A program made the position numbers and the translations under genes. Of a stretch of 64,000 nucleotides of DNA, positions 14,836 to 29,000 are shown piece by piece. The notes beneath the pieces were generated by a model. It worked only from the letters and a program-made list of their open reading frames with translations. It was not told the origin of the DNA and searched no databases. This DNA is from Petrosia ficiformis (taxonomy: Eukaryota > Porifera > Demospongiae > Haplosclerida > Petrosiidae): contig OX345637.1 of NCBI GenBank assembly GCA_947044365.1, positions 3,334,501 to 3,398,500 of the forward strand. Direction: 5' to 3'. The first letter of the stretch is position 1. Each line of letters starts with the position of its first letter.

Positions 14836-15149
14836 TCACAATAGTCTCTACTGTCACAATAGTCTCTAATGTCACAATTGTCTTTACTGTCAAGGTAGTT
14901 TCTACAGTCACAATAGTCTCTACTGTCACGATCGTATCCAGAGTCACAATAGTCTCTACTGTCAGAGTGGTAACAGCTGTCACAGTAGTCTCTATAGACA
15001 CAATAATCTCTACTGTCACAATAGCCTATAGTGTCACAGTAGAGTCTATTGTCACAGTATTCTCTACTGTCACTGTAGACTCTACAGTCACAAGTGATTA
15101 TAGTCTCTACGGTCACAGTAGTCTACAATATTCTCTCCTGTCACAATAG

Positions 15150-16640
15150 TCTCCACTGTCACAATAAACTCTACTGTCACAATAGTTTCTAATGTCACAA
15201 TAGTATATACTGTCACAGTTGTCTCTACTGTCACAAATGTCTCCACTGTCACATTACTCTCTACTGTCACAGTAGTCACTTTAATCACAATAGTCTCTAC
15301 TGTCACAATAGTCTCTACTGTCACAGTGGTTACTGCTGTCACAGTAGTCTCTATATTCACAATAGTCTCTACTGTCACAATTGTCTCTGCTGTCACAATA
15401 GTCTCTAATGTCACAATAGTATATACTGTCACAGTTGTCTCTAGTGTCACAAATGTCTCCACTGTCACATTACTCTCTACTGTCACAGTAGTCACTTTAA
15501 TCACAATAGTCTCTACTCTCACAATAGTCTCTAATGTCACAATTGTCTTTTCTGTCACAGTAGTTTCTATAGTCACAATAGTCTCTACTGTCACAATTGT
15601 ATCTACTGCCAAAATTGTCTCTACTCTCACAGTAGTCTCTGCTGTCACAGCAGTGTCTATTGTCACAGTAGTCTCTACTCTCACTCTAGACTCTACTGTC
15701 ACTAGTGCCTATATTTTCTTCTGTCACAATAGTCTCTACTGTCACAATAGTCTCTAATGTCACAATTGTCTTTACTGTCACGGTAGTTTCTACAGTCACA
15801 ATAGTCTCTACTGTCATGATCGTATCCAGAGTCACAATAGTCTCTACTGTCAGAGTGGCAACAGCTGTCACAGTAGTCTCTATAGACACAATACTCTCTA
15901 CTGTCACAATAGCCTATAGTGTCACAGTAGAGTCTATTGTCACAGTATTCTCTACTGTCACTGTAGACTCTACAGTCACAAGTGATTATAGTCTCTACGG
16001 TCACAGTAGTCTCTATAGTCACAATATTCTCTCCTGTCACAATAGTCTCCACTGTCACAATAAACTCTACTGTCACAAATGGTTCTAATTCACAATTGTT
16101 TCTTCTGTCACAGTAGTCTCTATAGTCACAATAGTCTCTACTGTCACAATTGTCTCTACTGTCACAATAGTTTCTAATGTCACAATAGTATATACTGTCA
16201 CAGTTGTCTCTACTGTCACAAATGTCTCCACTGTCACATTACTCTTTACTGTCACAGTAGTCACTTTAATCACAATAGTCTCTACTGTCACAACAGTCTC
16301 TACTGTCACAGTGGTTACTGCTGTCACAGTAGTCTCTATATTCACAGTATTCTCTACTGTCACAGTAGTCACTGTAATCAAAATATTCTCTACTTTCACA
16401 ATAGTCTCTACTCTCACAGTAGTCTCTAATGTCACAATTGTCTTTACTGTCACAGTAGTCTCTATAGTCACAATAGTCTCTACTGTCACAATTGTCTCTA
16501 CTGTCACAATAGTTTCTACTGTCACAATAGTATATACTGTCACAGTTGTCTCTACTGTCACAAATGTCTCCACTGTCACATTACTCTCTACTGTCACAGT
16601 TGTCACTTTAATCGCAATAGTCTCTACTGTCACAATAGTC
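15150..16640 (+). repeat. Higher-order cassette with GTATATACTGTCACAGTTGT, four copies
   Basis: A cassette of about 100 bp containing GTATATACTGTCACAGTTGT, AATGTCTCCACTGTCACATT and CACTTTAATC recurs with GTATATAC at 15203, 15419, 16188 and 16530. The spacings are 216, 769 and 342 bp; 216 and 342 are multiples of 18. It is repeated in the second 9-kb copy from about 24418 to 25908. The region is pure CT form. Confidence 0.8.
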
Positions 16641-16741
16641 TCTACTGTCACAGTGGTTACTGCTGTCACAGTAGTCTCTATATTCACAGTATTCTCTACT
16701 GTCACAGTAGTCACTGTAATCAAAATATTCTCTACTGTCAC

Positions 16742-16772
16742 AATAGTCTCTACTGTCACAGTAGAGACTATT
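16742..16772. repeat. Perfect 31-bp palindrome at the duplication junction
   Basis: The 15 bases on each side of the central C at 16757 are exact reverse complements; the core is GTCTCTACTG-T-C-A-CAGTAGAGAC. It sits exactly where copy 1 of the 9-kb segment ends and copy 2 begins, and where the array turns from CT to GA form. Most other CT-to-GA switches carry imperfect centres such as GTGACCG or GTCTCCG. Shorter perfect versions (19 bp) occur at similar switches, for example near 32230. Confidence 0.9.
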
Positions 16773-19700
16773 ATGACAGTAGAGACTACTGCGACAGCAG
16801 ATACCACCCTGACGTTAGAGACTACGTCACAATAGTCTCCACTGTCAAAATAGTCTCTAATGTCACAATTGTCTTTACTGTCACAGTAGTTTCTATAGTC
16901 AAAATAGTCTCTACTGACACAATTGTATCTATTTTCACAATTGTCTCTACTGTCACAATAGTCTCCAATGTCACAATAGTCTCTACAGTCACAACAGTCT
17001 CTTCAGTCACAATAGTCTCCACTGTTACAATAGTCTCCACAGTCACAATAGTCTCTACTGTCACAATTGTCTCTACTGTCACAGTATTCTCTACTTTCAA
17101 AGTAGTCACTACAATCACAATAGTCTCCACTGTCGAAATAATCTATACTGTCAAAATTGTCTCTACTGTCAGAAAAGTCTCTACTGCCACAGTGGTAACT
17201 GCTGTCACAGTATTCAAAGCCACAGTAGTCTCTACTGTCAGAGTAGTCTCTACAGTCGCAGTAGTCTCAACTGTCACAGTAGTCTCTATTGTCACGGAAT
17301 TAACTACTGTCACAGTAGTCTTTATAGTCACAATAGTCTCTACTGTCACAATTGTCTGTACTGTCACAATAGTTTCTACTCTCACAATTGTCTATACTGT
17401 CACAATTGTCTCTACTGTCGAGAATGTCTCCACTGTCATAGTATTCACTAGTGTCAGAGTAGTCACTATAATCACAATAGTCTCTACTGTCACAATAGTC
17501 TCTAATGTCACAGTGGTTACTGCTGTCACAGAAGAATTTATAGCCACGGTAGTCTCTACCGTCAGAGTAGTCTCTACAGTCGCAGTAGTCTCAACTGTCA
17601 GTGTAGTCTCTACTGTCACAGAGGTAACTGCTGTCACAGTAGTCTCTATAGTCACAATAGTCTCTACTTTCATAATAGTTTCTACTGTGACCGTAGAGAC
17701 TACAGTGACAGTAGAGACTACTTTGACAGTAGAGAATACTGTGACAGTAGAGACTACTGCGATAAGAGATACTGCGGTGACAGTTGAAACTAATGTGACA
17801 ACAGAGACTGTTGTGACCGTAGAGACTATTACGAATATAGAGACTACTGTGACAGTAGAGAATACTGTGAGAGCAATTACCACTCTGACAGTAGAGACTA
17901 TTGTGACAGTGGAGACTATTGTGACAGTAGAGACTATTGTGACAGTATAGACAATTGTGAGAGTAAAGACTATTTTGCCTATAGAGACTACTGCGACAGC
18001 AGAGACTGCAGTGACGGTTGAAACTACTGTGACAGTTAGAGACTATCGTGACAGTAGACTACTGACAGTAGAGACTACTGAGACAATAGACTCTACTGCA
18101 ACAGTAGAGACTACATTGACAGTAGAGACTACTTTGATGGTAGAGAATACTGTGAAAGTAGAGACTACTGCAATACCAGATACTGCATTGACAGTTGAAA
18201 CTAATGTGACAATAGAGACTGTTGTGACAGTAGACACTAAGGTGACAGCAGTTACCACAGAGATATTAGAGACAAAAGCGTCAGCAGAGACTGCAGTGAC
18301 AGTACAGACTATAGTGACTATAGAGTCTATTGTGACAGTAGAGACTATTGTGACTATCGAGACTACTGTGACTGCAGAGACAGTGGTGACTGTTGAAACT
18401 AATGTGACAGTAGAGACTACTGCGACATTAAAGACTATTGTGGCTTTAGATACTTCTGTGACAGCAGTTACCACTGTGGCACTACAGACTTCTGTGACAG
18501 TGGAGACAATTGTGACACTAGAGACAATTGTGAAAATAGAGACTATTGAGACAGCAGAGACTATTGTGATTATAGTGACTAATGTGACAGTAGAGACTGT
18601 GACAGTAGAGCATATTGTGACAGTAGAGACTATTGTGACAGTGGAGACTATAGTTACTATAGAGACTATTGTGAAAGTGGACACTATTGTGACAGTAGAG
18701 AGTATTGTGTGTATAATGACTACTGTGACAGCAGTTACCACTTTGACAGTAGAGACAACTCTGACAGTTGAGAAGACTACTGCGACAGCAGAGACAGCGA
18801 TGACATTTGAAACTACTGTGACAGAAACTTTTGTGAGAGTAGACTACTGACAGTAGAGACTACTGTGACAATAGGCTCTACAGTGAAACTAGAGGATATT
18901 GTGACAGTAGAGACTACTGCGACAGCAGTTACCACCCTGACATTAGGGACTAAATCAAAATTGTCTCTACTGTCTCAGTTGTCTCTATTGACAAAATTGT
19001 CACCACTGTCACAGTATTCACTACAGTCACGGTAGTCACTACAATCACAATAGTCTCTACTGTCACAATAGTCTCTCCTGTCACAGTGGTAACTGCTGTC
19101 ACAGTAGTCACTACAATCACAATAGTTTCTACAGTCACAATAGTCTCTACTGTCACAGTAATCTCTACTGTCACAGTAGTCACTACAATCACAATAGTTT
19201 CTACAGTCACAATAGTCTCTACTGTCACAGTGGTAACTGCTGTCACAGCAGTCTCTACTGTCACAGGAGAGTCTATTGTCACATTAGACTCTACTGTCAT
19301 TAGTCTACCGTCACAGCAGTCTCTAACAGTCACAGTACATTCTACTGTCACTGCAGTCTCCGTAGAGACTGTTGTGACAGTAGAGAGAATTGTGACAGTG
19401 GAGACTATTGTGATGATAGAGACTACTGTGACAGTAGAGAATACTGTGACAGTAGACACATTGCTGACAGTAGATACAATTGTGAATGTACAGACTATTG
19501 TGACCATAGAGACTACTGAGACAGTAGAGACTATTGTGTCTATAGAGACTACTGTGACAGCAGTTACCACTGTGGCAGTAGAGACTGTCGTGACTATAGA
19601 GACTATTGTGACAGTAGAGACTATAGGCACTTGTGACAGTAGAGACTACTGTGACAGTAGAGACTACTGTGATAATAAACTCTACTGTCACAGTGGAAAC

Positions 19701-22700
19701 TACAGTGAAAGTAGAGACTACACTGACCGCAGAGACTACTGCGACAACAGAGACTGCGATGACAGTGGAAACTACTGATATTAGAGACTACTGTGACAGT
19801 AGAGACTACTGCGACAGCAGTTACCACCCTGACATTAGGGACTAAATCACAATAGTCTCTACAGTCACAATAGTCTCTTCAGTCACAACAGTCTCCACTG
19901 TCACAATAGTCTCCACAGTCACAATAGTCTCCACTGTCACAATAGTCTCCACAGTCACAATAGTCTCCACTGTCACAGTAGTCTCCACAGTCACAATAGT
20001 CTCTACTGTCACAGTGGTAACCGCTGTCACAGTAGTCTCTTTAGACACAATAGTCTCTACTGTCACAATAATCTCCAGTCACAATAATCTCTACTGTCCA
20101 AATAGTCTCTAATGTCACAATTGTATTCACTGTCACAGTAGTTCCTATAATCTCAATAGTCTCTACTGTGACAATTGTTTCTACTATCAATTGTTTCTAC
20201 TCTCACAGTAGTCTCTACTGTCAAAAGTGCCTATAGTCTCTAATGTCACATAAGTCTCCACTGTCGAAATAATCTATACTGTCAAAATTGTCTCTACTGT
20301 CACAAAAGTCTCTACTGTCACAGAGGTAACTGCTGTCACAGAAGTATTGATAGCCACAGAAGTTTCTACTGTCAGAGTAGTCTCTACAGTCGCAGTAGTC
20401 TCAACTGTCACAGTAGTCTCTACTGTCACAGAGTTAACTGCTGTCATAGTAGTCTCTATAGTCACAATAGTCTCTACTTTCATAATAGTCTCTACTGTGA
20501 CCGTAGAGACTACCGTAACAGTAGAGACTACTTTGACAGTAGAGAATACTGTGACAGAGCCTACTGCGAAAGAAGATACTGCGGTGACAGTTGAAACTAA
20601 TGCGACAATAGAAACTGTTGTGACAGTAGAGACTATTTCGATTATAGAGACTACTGTGACAGTAGAGAATTCTGTGAGAGCTGTTACCACTCTGACAGTA
20701 GAGCCTATTGTGACTGTCGAGACTATTGTGACAGTAGAGAACTTTGTGACAGTATAGCCAATTGTGACTAAAAACTAATTTGCCTATAGAGACTACTGCG
20801 ACAGCAGAGACTGCAGTGACGGTTTAAAATACTGTGACAGTAGACTACTGACAGTAGAGACTACTGTGACAATAGACTCTACTGCAACTGTAGAGACAAC
20901 AGTGAAAGGTAGAGACTACTTTGACGGTAGAGAATACTTTGACAGTAGAGACCACTGCGACAGCGAATACCACCATTACAATAGAGACTACGTCACAATA
21001 GTCTCCCATGTCAAAATAGTTTCTACTGTCAAAATTGTCTATACTGTCAGAATAGTCTCCACTGTCACAATAGTCTTTACTGTCACAATAGTCTCTATAG
21101 TCAGAATAGTCTCTACTGTTTCAATAATCTCCAGTCACAATAGTCTCTACTGTCACAATTGTTGTCTACTGTCACAGTATTCTCTGCTGTCACAGTAGTC
21201 TCTACTATCACAGTAGAGTCTATTGTCCCAGTAGACTCTACTGTCATTAGTCTACTGTCACAGTAGTCTCTAAAAGTCACAGTATTTTCAACTGTCACTA
21301 CAGTCTCCGTAGAGACTATTGTGACAGTAGAGAGTATTGTGACAGTGGAGACTATTGCGATTATAGAGACTACTGTGACAATAGATTCAACTGTGACAGT
21401 AGAGAATACTGTGAATAGAGACAATTGTGAGAGTATAGACTATTTTGACAGTGGAGACTATTTGGACTATAGAGACTATTGTGTCAGTGGAGAGTATTGT
21501 GACTATAGACACTACTGTGACAGTAGAGACTATTGTGATTATATTGACTAATGTGACAGTAGAGACTATTGTGACAGTAGAGACTATTGTGACAGTTGAG
21601 ATTGTTGTGACAGTAGAGACTACTGTGACAGTAAAGACTACTCTGATAGTAGAGACAGCAGTGACTGTTGAAACTACTGGGACAGTAGAGAATATTTTGA
21701 CAGTAGAGACTAACTATTATGACTATAATGACTACTGTGACAGTAGAGACTATTGTGACTGGAGAGACTATTGTGAATATAGAGACTACTGTGACAGTAG
21801 AGACTATAGTCACTTGTGACAGTAGAGACTACTGTCACAGTAGAGACTATTGTGACAATAGACTACTGTGACACTAGAGACTATTGTTACAGTGGAGACT
21901 ACTGCGACAGCAGTTACCACCGTGACAGTGAGGACCACCGTGACATTAGTGAGTACTGCGACATCAGAGACTGCAGTGACAGTAGAGACTACGGTGACTA
22001 TTGAGAGTACTTTGACAGTAAAGACCACTGCGACAGCAACTACCACCCTGACATTAGAGACTACGTCACAATAGTCTCCACTGTCAAAAATGTCACATTT
22101 GCCTCTACTCACAGTATTCTCTACTGTCACATTTGAGTCTATTTTCACAGTAATCTGTACTCTCACAATAGTTTCTTCTCTCATGAGTCTCTAATGACAC
22201 AATTTTGTCTTTACTGTCACAGTAGTTTCTATAGTCACAATAGTCTCCACTGTCACAATAGTCTCTATAGTCACAATTCTCTTTACTGTCACAATAGTCT
22301 CCACAGTCACAATAGTCTCTACACTCACAATTGTCTCTACTGTCACAGTATTCTCTACTTTCACAGTATTGACTACAATCACAATAGTCCCTACAGTCAC
22401 AATAGTCTCTATAGTCACAGTATTCCTACTTTCACAGTATTCACTACAATCAGAATAGTCCCTACAGTCACAATAGTCTCTACTCTCACAGTGGTAACTG
22501 CTGTCACAGTAGTCTCTGTAGTCACAATAGTCTCTACTGCCTCAATAATCTTACTGTCACATTAGTCTCTAATGTCACAATTGTCTTTACTGTCACAGTA
22601 GTTTCTATAGTCAAAATAGTCTCTAATGTCACAATTCTCTTTACTGTCACAGTAGTTGCTATAATCACAATAATCTCTACTGTCACAATAGTATCTACTG

Positions 22701-25700
22701 TCACAACTGTCTCTACTGTCAGAGTAGTCTCTATTGTCGCAGCAGAGACTATTGTCACAGTAGTCTCTACTCTCAATGTAGCCTCTACTGTCTAAAGTGC
22801 CTATAGTCTCTACTGTCACAAATGTCTCCAATATCACAATAGTCTCTATTGCCACAATAGTCTCTATTGCCACACTAGTCTCTGCAGTCACAATAGTCTC
22901 TACTGTCACAATTGTCTCTACTGTCGCAGTATTCTCTACAGTCACAGTAGTCATTACAATCACAATAGTCTCCACTGTCGAAATAATCTATACTGCCAAA
23001 ATTCTCTCTACTGTCACAAAAGTCTCTACTGCCCCCGTGGTAACTGCTGTCACAGTAGTCTCTATAGTCACAATAGTCACTACTTTCATAATAGTCTCTA
23101 CTGTGACCGTAGAGACTACAGTGACAGTAGAGACTACTTTGACAGTAGAGAATACTGTGACAGTAGAGACTACTGCGATACAAGATACTGCGGTGACAGT
23201 TGAAACTAATGCGACAATAGAGACTGTTGTGACAGTAGAGACTATTTCGACTATAGAAACTACTGTGACAGTAGAGAATACTGTGAGAGCAGTTACCACT
23301 CTGACAATAGAGACTATTGTGAGAGTGGAGACTATTGTGACAGTAGACACTATTGTGACAGTATAAACAGTGACAGTAAAGACTATTTTGCCTATAGAGA
23401 CTACTGTGACAGCCGAAACTGCAGTGACGGTTGAAACTACTGTGACAGTTAGAGACTATCGTGACAGTAGACTACTCCCAGTAGATACTACTGAGACTAT
23501 AGACTCTACTGCAACAGTAGAGACTACATTTAGAGAAGAGACTACTTTGACGGTAGAGAATACTGTGACAGTAAAGACTACTGCGATACCAGATACTGCA
23601 ATGACAGTTGAAACTAATGTGACAATAGAGACTGTTGTGACAGTAGACACTAAGGTGACAGCAGTTACCACCGAGACATTAGAGACTACTGCGACAGCAG
23701 TCTCTCCTGTAGCAGTAATCTCTAATATCGCAATTGTTTCCACTATCACCACAGTCTGCTGTCGGAGTAGTCTCTACTATCACAGTGGTCTTAAATGTCA
23801 GAGTATTCTCTACTGTCACAGTGGTAACTGCTGTCACAGTAGACTCTGTAGTCACAATAGTCTCTACTGTCACAATAGTCTCTACTCTCACAATAGTCTC
23901 TAATGTCCCAATTGTCTTTACTGTCACAGTAGACTCTGTAGTCACGATAGTCTCTACTGTCACAATAGTCTCTACTCTCACAATAGTCTCTAATGTCACA
24001 ATTGTCTTTACTGTCACAGTAGTTTCTATAGTCACAATAGTCTCTACTGTCACAATAGTCTCTACTCTCACAATAGTCTCTAATGTCACAATTGTCTTTA
24101 CAGTCACAATAGTCTCTACTGTCACAATAGTCTCTAATGTCACAATTGTCTTTACTGTCAAGGTAGTTTCTACAGTCACAATAGTCTCTACTGTCACGAT
24201 CGTATCCAGAGTCACAATAGTCTCTACTGTCAGAGTGGTAACAGCTGTCACAGTAGTCTCTATAGACACAATAATCTCTACTGTCACAATAGCCTATAGT
24301 GTCACAGTAGAGTCTATTGTCACAGTATTCTCTACTGTCACTGTAGACTCTACAGTCACAAGTGATTATAGTCTCTACGGTCACAGTAGTCTACAATATT
24401 CTCTCCTGTCACAATAGTCTCCACTGTCACAATAAACTCTACTGTCACAATAGTTTCTAATGTCACAATAGTATATACTGTCACAGTTGTCTCTACTGTC
24501 ACAAATGTCTCCACTGTCACATTACTCTCTACTGTCACAGTAGTCACTTTAATCACAATAGTCTCTACTGTCACAATAGTCTCTACTGTCACAGTGGTTA
24601 CTGCTGTCACAGTAGTCTCTATATTCACAATAGTCTCTACTGTCACAATTGTCTCTGCTGTCACAATAGTCTCTAATGTCACAATAGTATATACTGTCAC
24701 AGTTGTCTCTAGTGTCACAAATGTCTCCACTGTCACATTACTCTCTACTGTCACAGTAGTCACTTTAATCACAATAGTCTCTACTCTCACAATAGTCTCT
24801 AATGTCACAATTGTCTTTTCTGTCACAGTAGTTTCTATAGTCACAATAGTCTCTACTGTCACAATTGTATCTACTGCCAAAATTGTCTCTACTCTCACAG
24901 TAGTCTCTGCTGTCACAGCAGTGTCTATTGTCACAGTAGTCTCTACTCTCACTCTAGACTCTACTGTCACTAGTGCCTATATTTTCTTCTGTCACAATAG
25001 TCTCTACTGTCACAATAGTCTCTAATGTCACAATTGTCTTTACTGTCACGGTAGTTTCTACAGTCACAATAGTCTCTACTGTCATGATCGTATCCAGAGT
25101 CACAATAGTCTCTACTGTCAGAGTGGCAACAGCTGTCACAGTAGTCTCTATAGACACAATAATCTCTACTGTCACAATAGCCTATAGTGTCACAGTAGAG
25201 TCTTTTGTCACAGTATTCTCTACTGTCACTGTAGACTCTACAGTCACAAGTGATTATAGTCTCTACGGTCACAGTAGTCTCTATAGTCACAATATTCTCT
25301 CCTGTCACAATAGTCTCCACTGTCACAATAAACTCTACTGTCACAAATGGTTCTAATTCACAATTGTTTCTTCTGTCACAGTAGTCTCTATAGTCACAAT
25401 AGTCTCTACTGTCACAATTGTCTCTACTGTCACAATAGTTTCTAATGTCACAATAGTATATACTGTCACAGTTGTCTCTACTGTCACAAATGTCTCCACT
25501 GTCACATTACTCTTTACTGTCACAGTAGTCACTTTAATCACAATAGTCTCTACTGTCACAACAGTCTCTACTGTCACAGTGGTTACTGCTGTCACAGTAG
25601 TCTCTATATTCACAGTATTCTCTACTGTCACAGTAGTCACTGTAATCAAAATATTCTCTACTTTCACAATAGTCTCTACTCTCACAGTAGTCTCTAATGT

Positions 25701-26031
25701 CACAATTGTCTTTACTGTCACAGTAGTCTCTATAGTCACAATAGTCTCTACTGTCACAATTGTCTCTACTGTCACAATAGTTTCTACTGTCACAATAGTA
25801 TATACTGTCACAGTTGTCTCTACTGTCACAAATGTCTCCACTGTCACATTACTCTCTACTGTCACAGTTGTCACTTTAATCGCAATAGTCTCTACTGTCA
25901 CAATAGTCTCTACTGTCACAGTGGTTACTGCTGTCACAGTAGTCTCTATATTCACAGTATTCTCTACTGTCACAGTAGTCACTGTAATCAAAATATTCTC
26001 TACTGTCACAATAGTCTCTACTGTCACAGTA
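16761..26031 (+). repeat. 9-kb tandem duplication, copy 2
   Basis: Second copy of the segment at 7831-16760. It carries about 358 bp between roughly 22410 and 22766 that copy 1 lacks at about 13490-13501, and it lacks 19 bp that copy 1 has near 11925-11945. Example substitutions are 20703 (GAGCCTATTG against GAGACTATTG) and 25203 (GTCTTTTGTC against GTCTATTGTC). Similarity to copy 1 stops at about 26031, where copy 1 switches to the GA form and copy 2 continues in the CT form. Haplotype stacking during assembly is an alternative to a true duplication. Confidence 0.92.
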
Positions 26032-29000
26032 TTCTCTACTGTCACAGTAGAGTCTATAGTCTCAGTAGTCTCCATTCTCACAGTAGTCTCTACTCTCACA
26101 AGTGCCTATAGTCTGTATTATCACAATAGTCTATATAGTCACAATAGTCTCTACAGTGACAATAGTCTCCACTGCCACAATAATCTCTACTGTCACAATA
26201 GTCTCTACTGACACAATTGTCTCTACTGTCGCAGTATTCTCTACATTCACAGTAGTCACTACAATAATAATAGTCTCCACTGTCAAAATAATCTAGACGG
26301 TCACAATGTCTCCACTGTCACAATTGTCTCAACTGTCACAGTAGTCTCTACTGTCAATAGTCTCTACTGTCAAAGTGGTAACTGCTATCACAGAAGTATT
26401 TATAGCCACAGTAATCTCTACCATCACAGTTTTCTCTACTGTCACAATAAACTTTACTGTGACTTTAGAGACTACAGTGACTGTAGAGACTACTTTGACA
26501 GTGGAGAATGCTGTGAGAGTAGAGACTACTGCGATAGCAGATACTGCGGTGACAGTTGAAACTAATGCGACAATAGAGACTGTATTGACAGTAGAGACTA
26601 TTGCGATTATAGAGACTACTATGACAGTAGAGAATACTGTGACAGCAGTTACCAGTCTGACAGTAGAGAATACTGTGACATTTAAGACCACTGTGACAGT
26701 AGAGACTTTTGTGACATTGGAGACTATTGTGACAGTAGAGACAATTGTGACAGTATAGACAATTGTGACAGTAAAAACTATTTTGACTATAGAGACTACT
26801 GCAACAGCTGAGACTGCAGTGAGTGTTGAAACTACTGTGGCTGTTAGAGACTATCGTGACAGTAGACTATTGACAGTGGAGACTACTGTGACAATCGACT
26901 CTACTGTAACAGTAGAGACTACAATGACAGTAGAGACTACTGTGACACTAGAGAATACTGTGACATTAGAGACTACTGCGATACCAGATACTGCATTGAC
27001 AGTTGAAACTAATGTGAAAATAGAGACTGTTTTGACAGTAGACACTATGATGACAGCAGTAACCACCGATACATTAGAGACTACTGCGACAGCAGAGACT
27101 GCAGTGACAGTAGAGACTATTGTGAGAGTACAGACTATTGTGACAATAGAGACTACTGTGACAGCTGTTACCAATGTGACAGTAGACACAATTGTTACAG
27201 TAGAAACTATTGTAACTGTGGAGACTATTTTGACAGTAGAGACTATTGTGACTATAGAGACTATTGTGACAGTACAGACTGTAGGCACTTGTTACAGTAG
27301 AGACTACCGTTAGAGTAGAGACTACCGTTAGAGTAGAGACTACGTTGACAATAGACTCTACTGTTACAGTAGAGACTACTGTGAGAGTAGAGTCAATTGA
27401 GAGAGTATAGACTATTTTTACAGTGGAGACTATTGCGACTATAGAGACTACTGCGATAGCAGTTATCACTGTCACAGTAGAGACTATTGTGACAGTAGAC
27501 ACTACTGTGATTATAGTGACTATTGTGACAGTAGAGAATACTGAGACAGTGGAGTCAATTGTGACAGTAGAGGCTAAAATTACTTGTGACAGTAGAGACT
27601 ATTGTGACAGTAGAGACTACTGTGATTATAGTGACTACAGTGACAGTAGAGACTATTGTGACAGTAGAGACTATTTTGACAATGGAGATTGTTATGACAG
27701 TAGAGACTACTGTGACAGTGAAGACTACTGTGATAGCAGAGACAGCGGTGACAGTTAAAACTACTGTGACAGTAGAGACTATTGTGACAGTAGAGACTAA
27801 CTATTATGACTATAAAGACTACTGTTACAGTAGAGACTCTTGTGACAGGAGAGACTATTGTGAATATAGAGATTACTGTGACAGTAGAGACCTTAGTCAC
27901 TTTTGACAGTAGAGACTACTGTGACAGTAGAGACTACTGTGACACTAGAGGCTATTGTTACAGTAGAGAATACGGCGACAGCAGTTACCACCGTGACATT
28001 GAGGACCACCGTGACATTAGAGAGTACTGCGACATCAGTTATTGCAGTGACAGTGGAGACTACGGTGACTATAGAGACTGCTGTGACAGAAGAGACCACT
28101 GCGAATGCAGAGACTGCGGTGACAGTTGAAACTACTGATATTAGAGACTACTGTGACATTAGAGACTACTGTGACAGCAATTACCACCCTGACATTAGAG
28201 ACTACGTCCCAATTGTCTCTAGTGTTACAGTAGTCTTTATAGTCAAAATAGTCTCTACTGTTACAATTGTCTCTAAAGTCACAGTAGTTTCAACTGTCAC
28301 CGCTGTCTCTGCTCTCACAGTAGTCTTTATTGTCACAGTAGGCTCTACAGTCACAATAGTCTCCACTGTCACAAAAGTCTCTACTGTCACAATAGTCTCT
28401 ACTGTCACAGTAGTAACTGATATCACAGTAGTCTCTATAGCCACAATAGTCTTTACTGTCAAAATACTCTCCACTGTCAGAATAGTCTCTAATGTCACAA
28501 TTGTCTTTACTGTCGCAGTAGTTTCTATTGTCAGAATAGTCTCTATTGACACAATTGTATCTACTGTCAAAATTGTCTCTACTGTCACAGTAGTCTCTAA
28601 TGGCACAGTAGAGTCTTTTATCAGAGTAGTCTCTACTCTCACTGTAGTTTCTACAGTCACAAGTGCCTATAGACTCTAGAGTCACAATAGTCTCTTTAGT
28701 CACAATAGTCTCTACATTCATAATAGTCTCTCCTGTCACAATAGTCTCTATTGTCACATTGTTAACAGCTGTCACAGTACTCTCTATAGACACAATAGAT
28801 TCTACTTTCACAATAGCTCTAGTGTCACAGTAGAGTCTATTGTCACAGTAGTCTCTACTGTCACAGTAGTCTCTACTGTCACAAGTGACAGTAGTCTCTA
28901 CTGTCACAGTAGTCTCTATAGTCACAAGAGTCTCTCCTATCAAAATAGCCTCCACTGTCACAATAGTCTTTATATTCACAATAGTCTCTACTGTCACAAT

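Larger units (their letters stand above)
7831..16760 (+). repeat. 9-kb tandem duplication, copy 1
   Basis: This segment of the 18-bp array is repeated directly downstream in the same order of orientation blocks, with very few mismatches seen by eye. The offset to copy 2 is 8930 bp from the start to about 8840. It becomes 8926 after a TCAT present only in copy 1 near 8842, then 8907 after a 19-bp loss in copy 2 near 20836. It becomes 9265 after a segment of about 358 bp present only in copy 2, then 9268 after two indels totalling 3 bp. The last block (14430-16756) is an unusually long uninterrupted CT run of about 2.3 kb. Confidence 0.93.
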
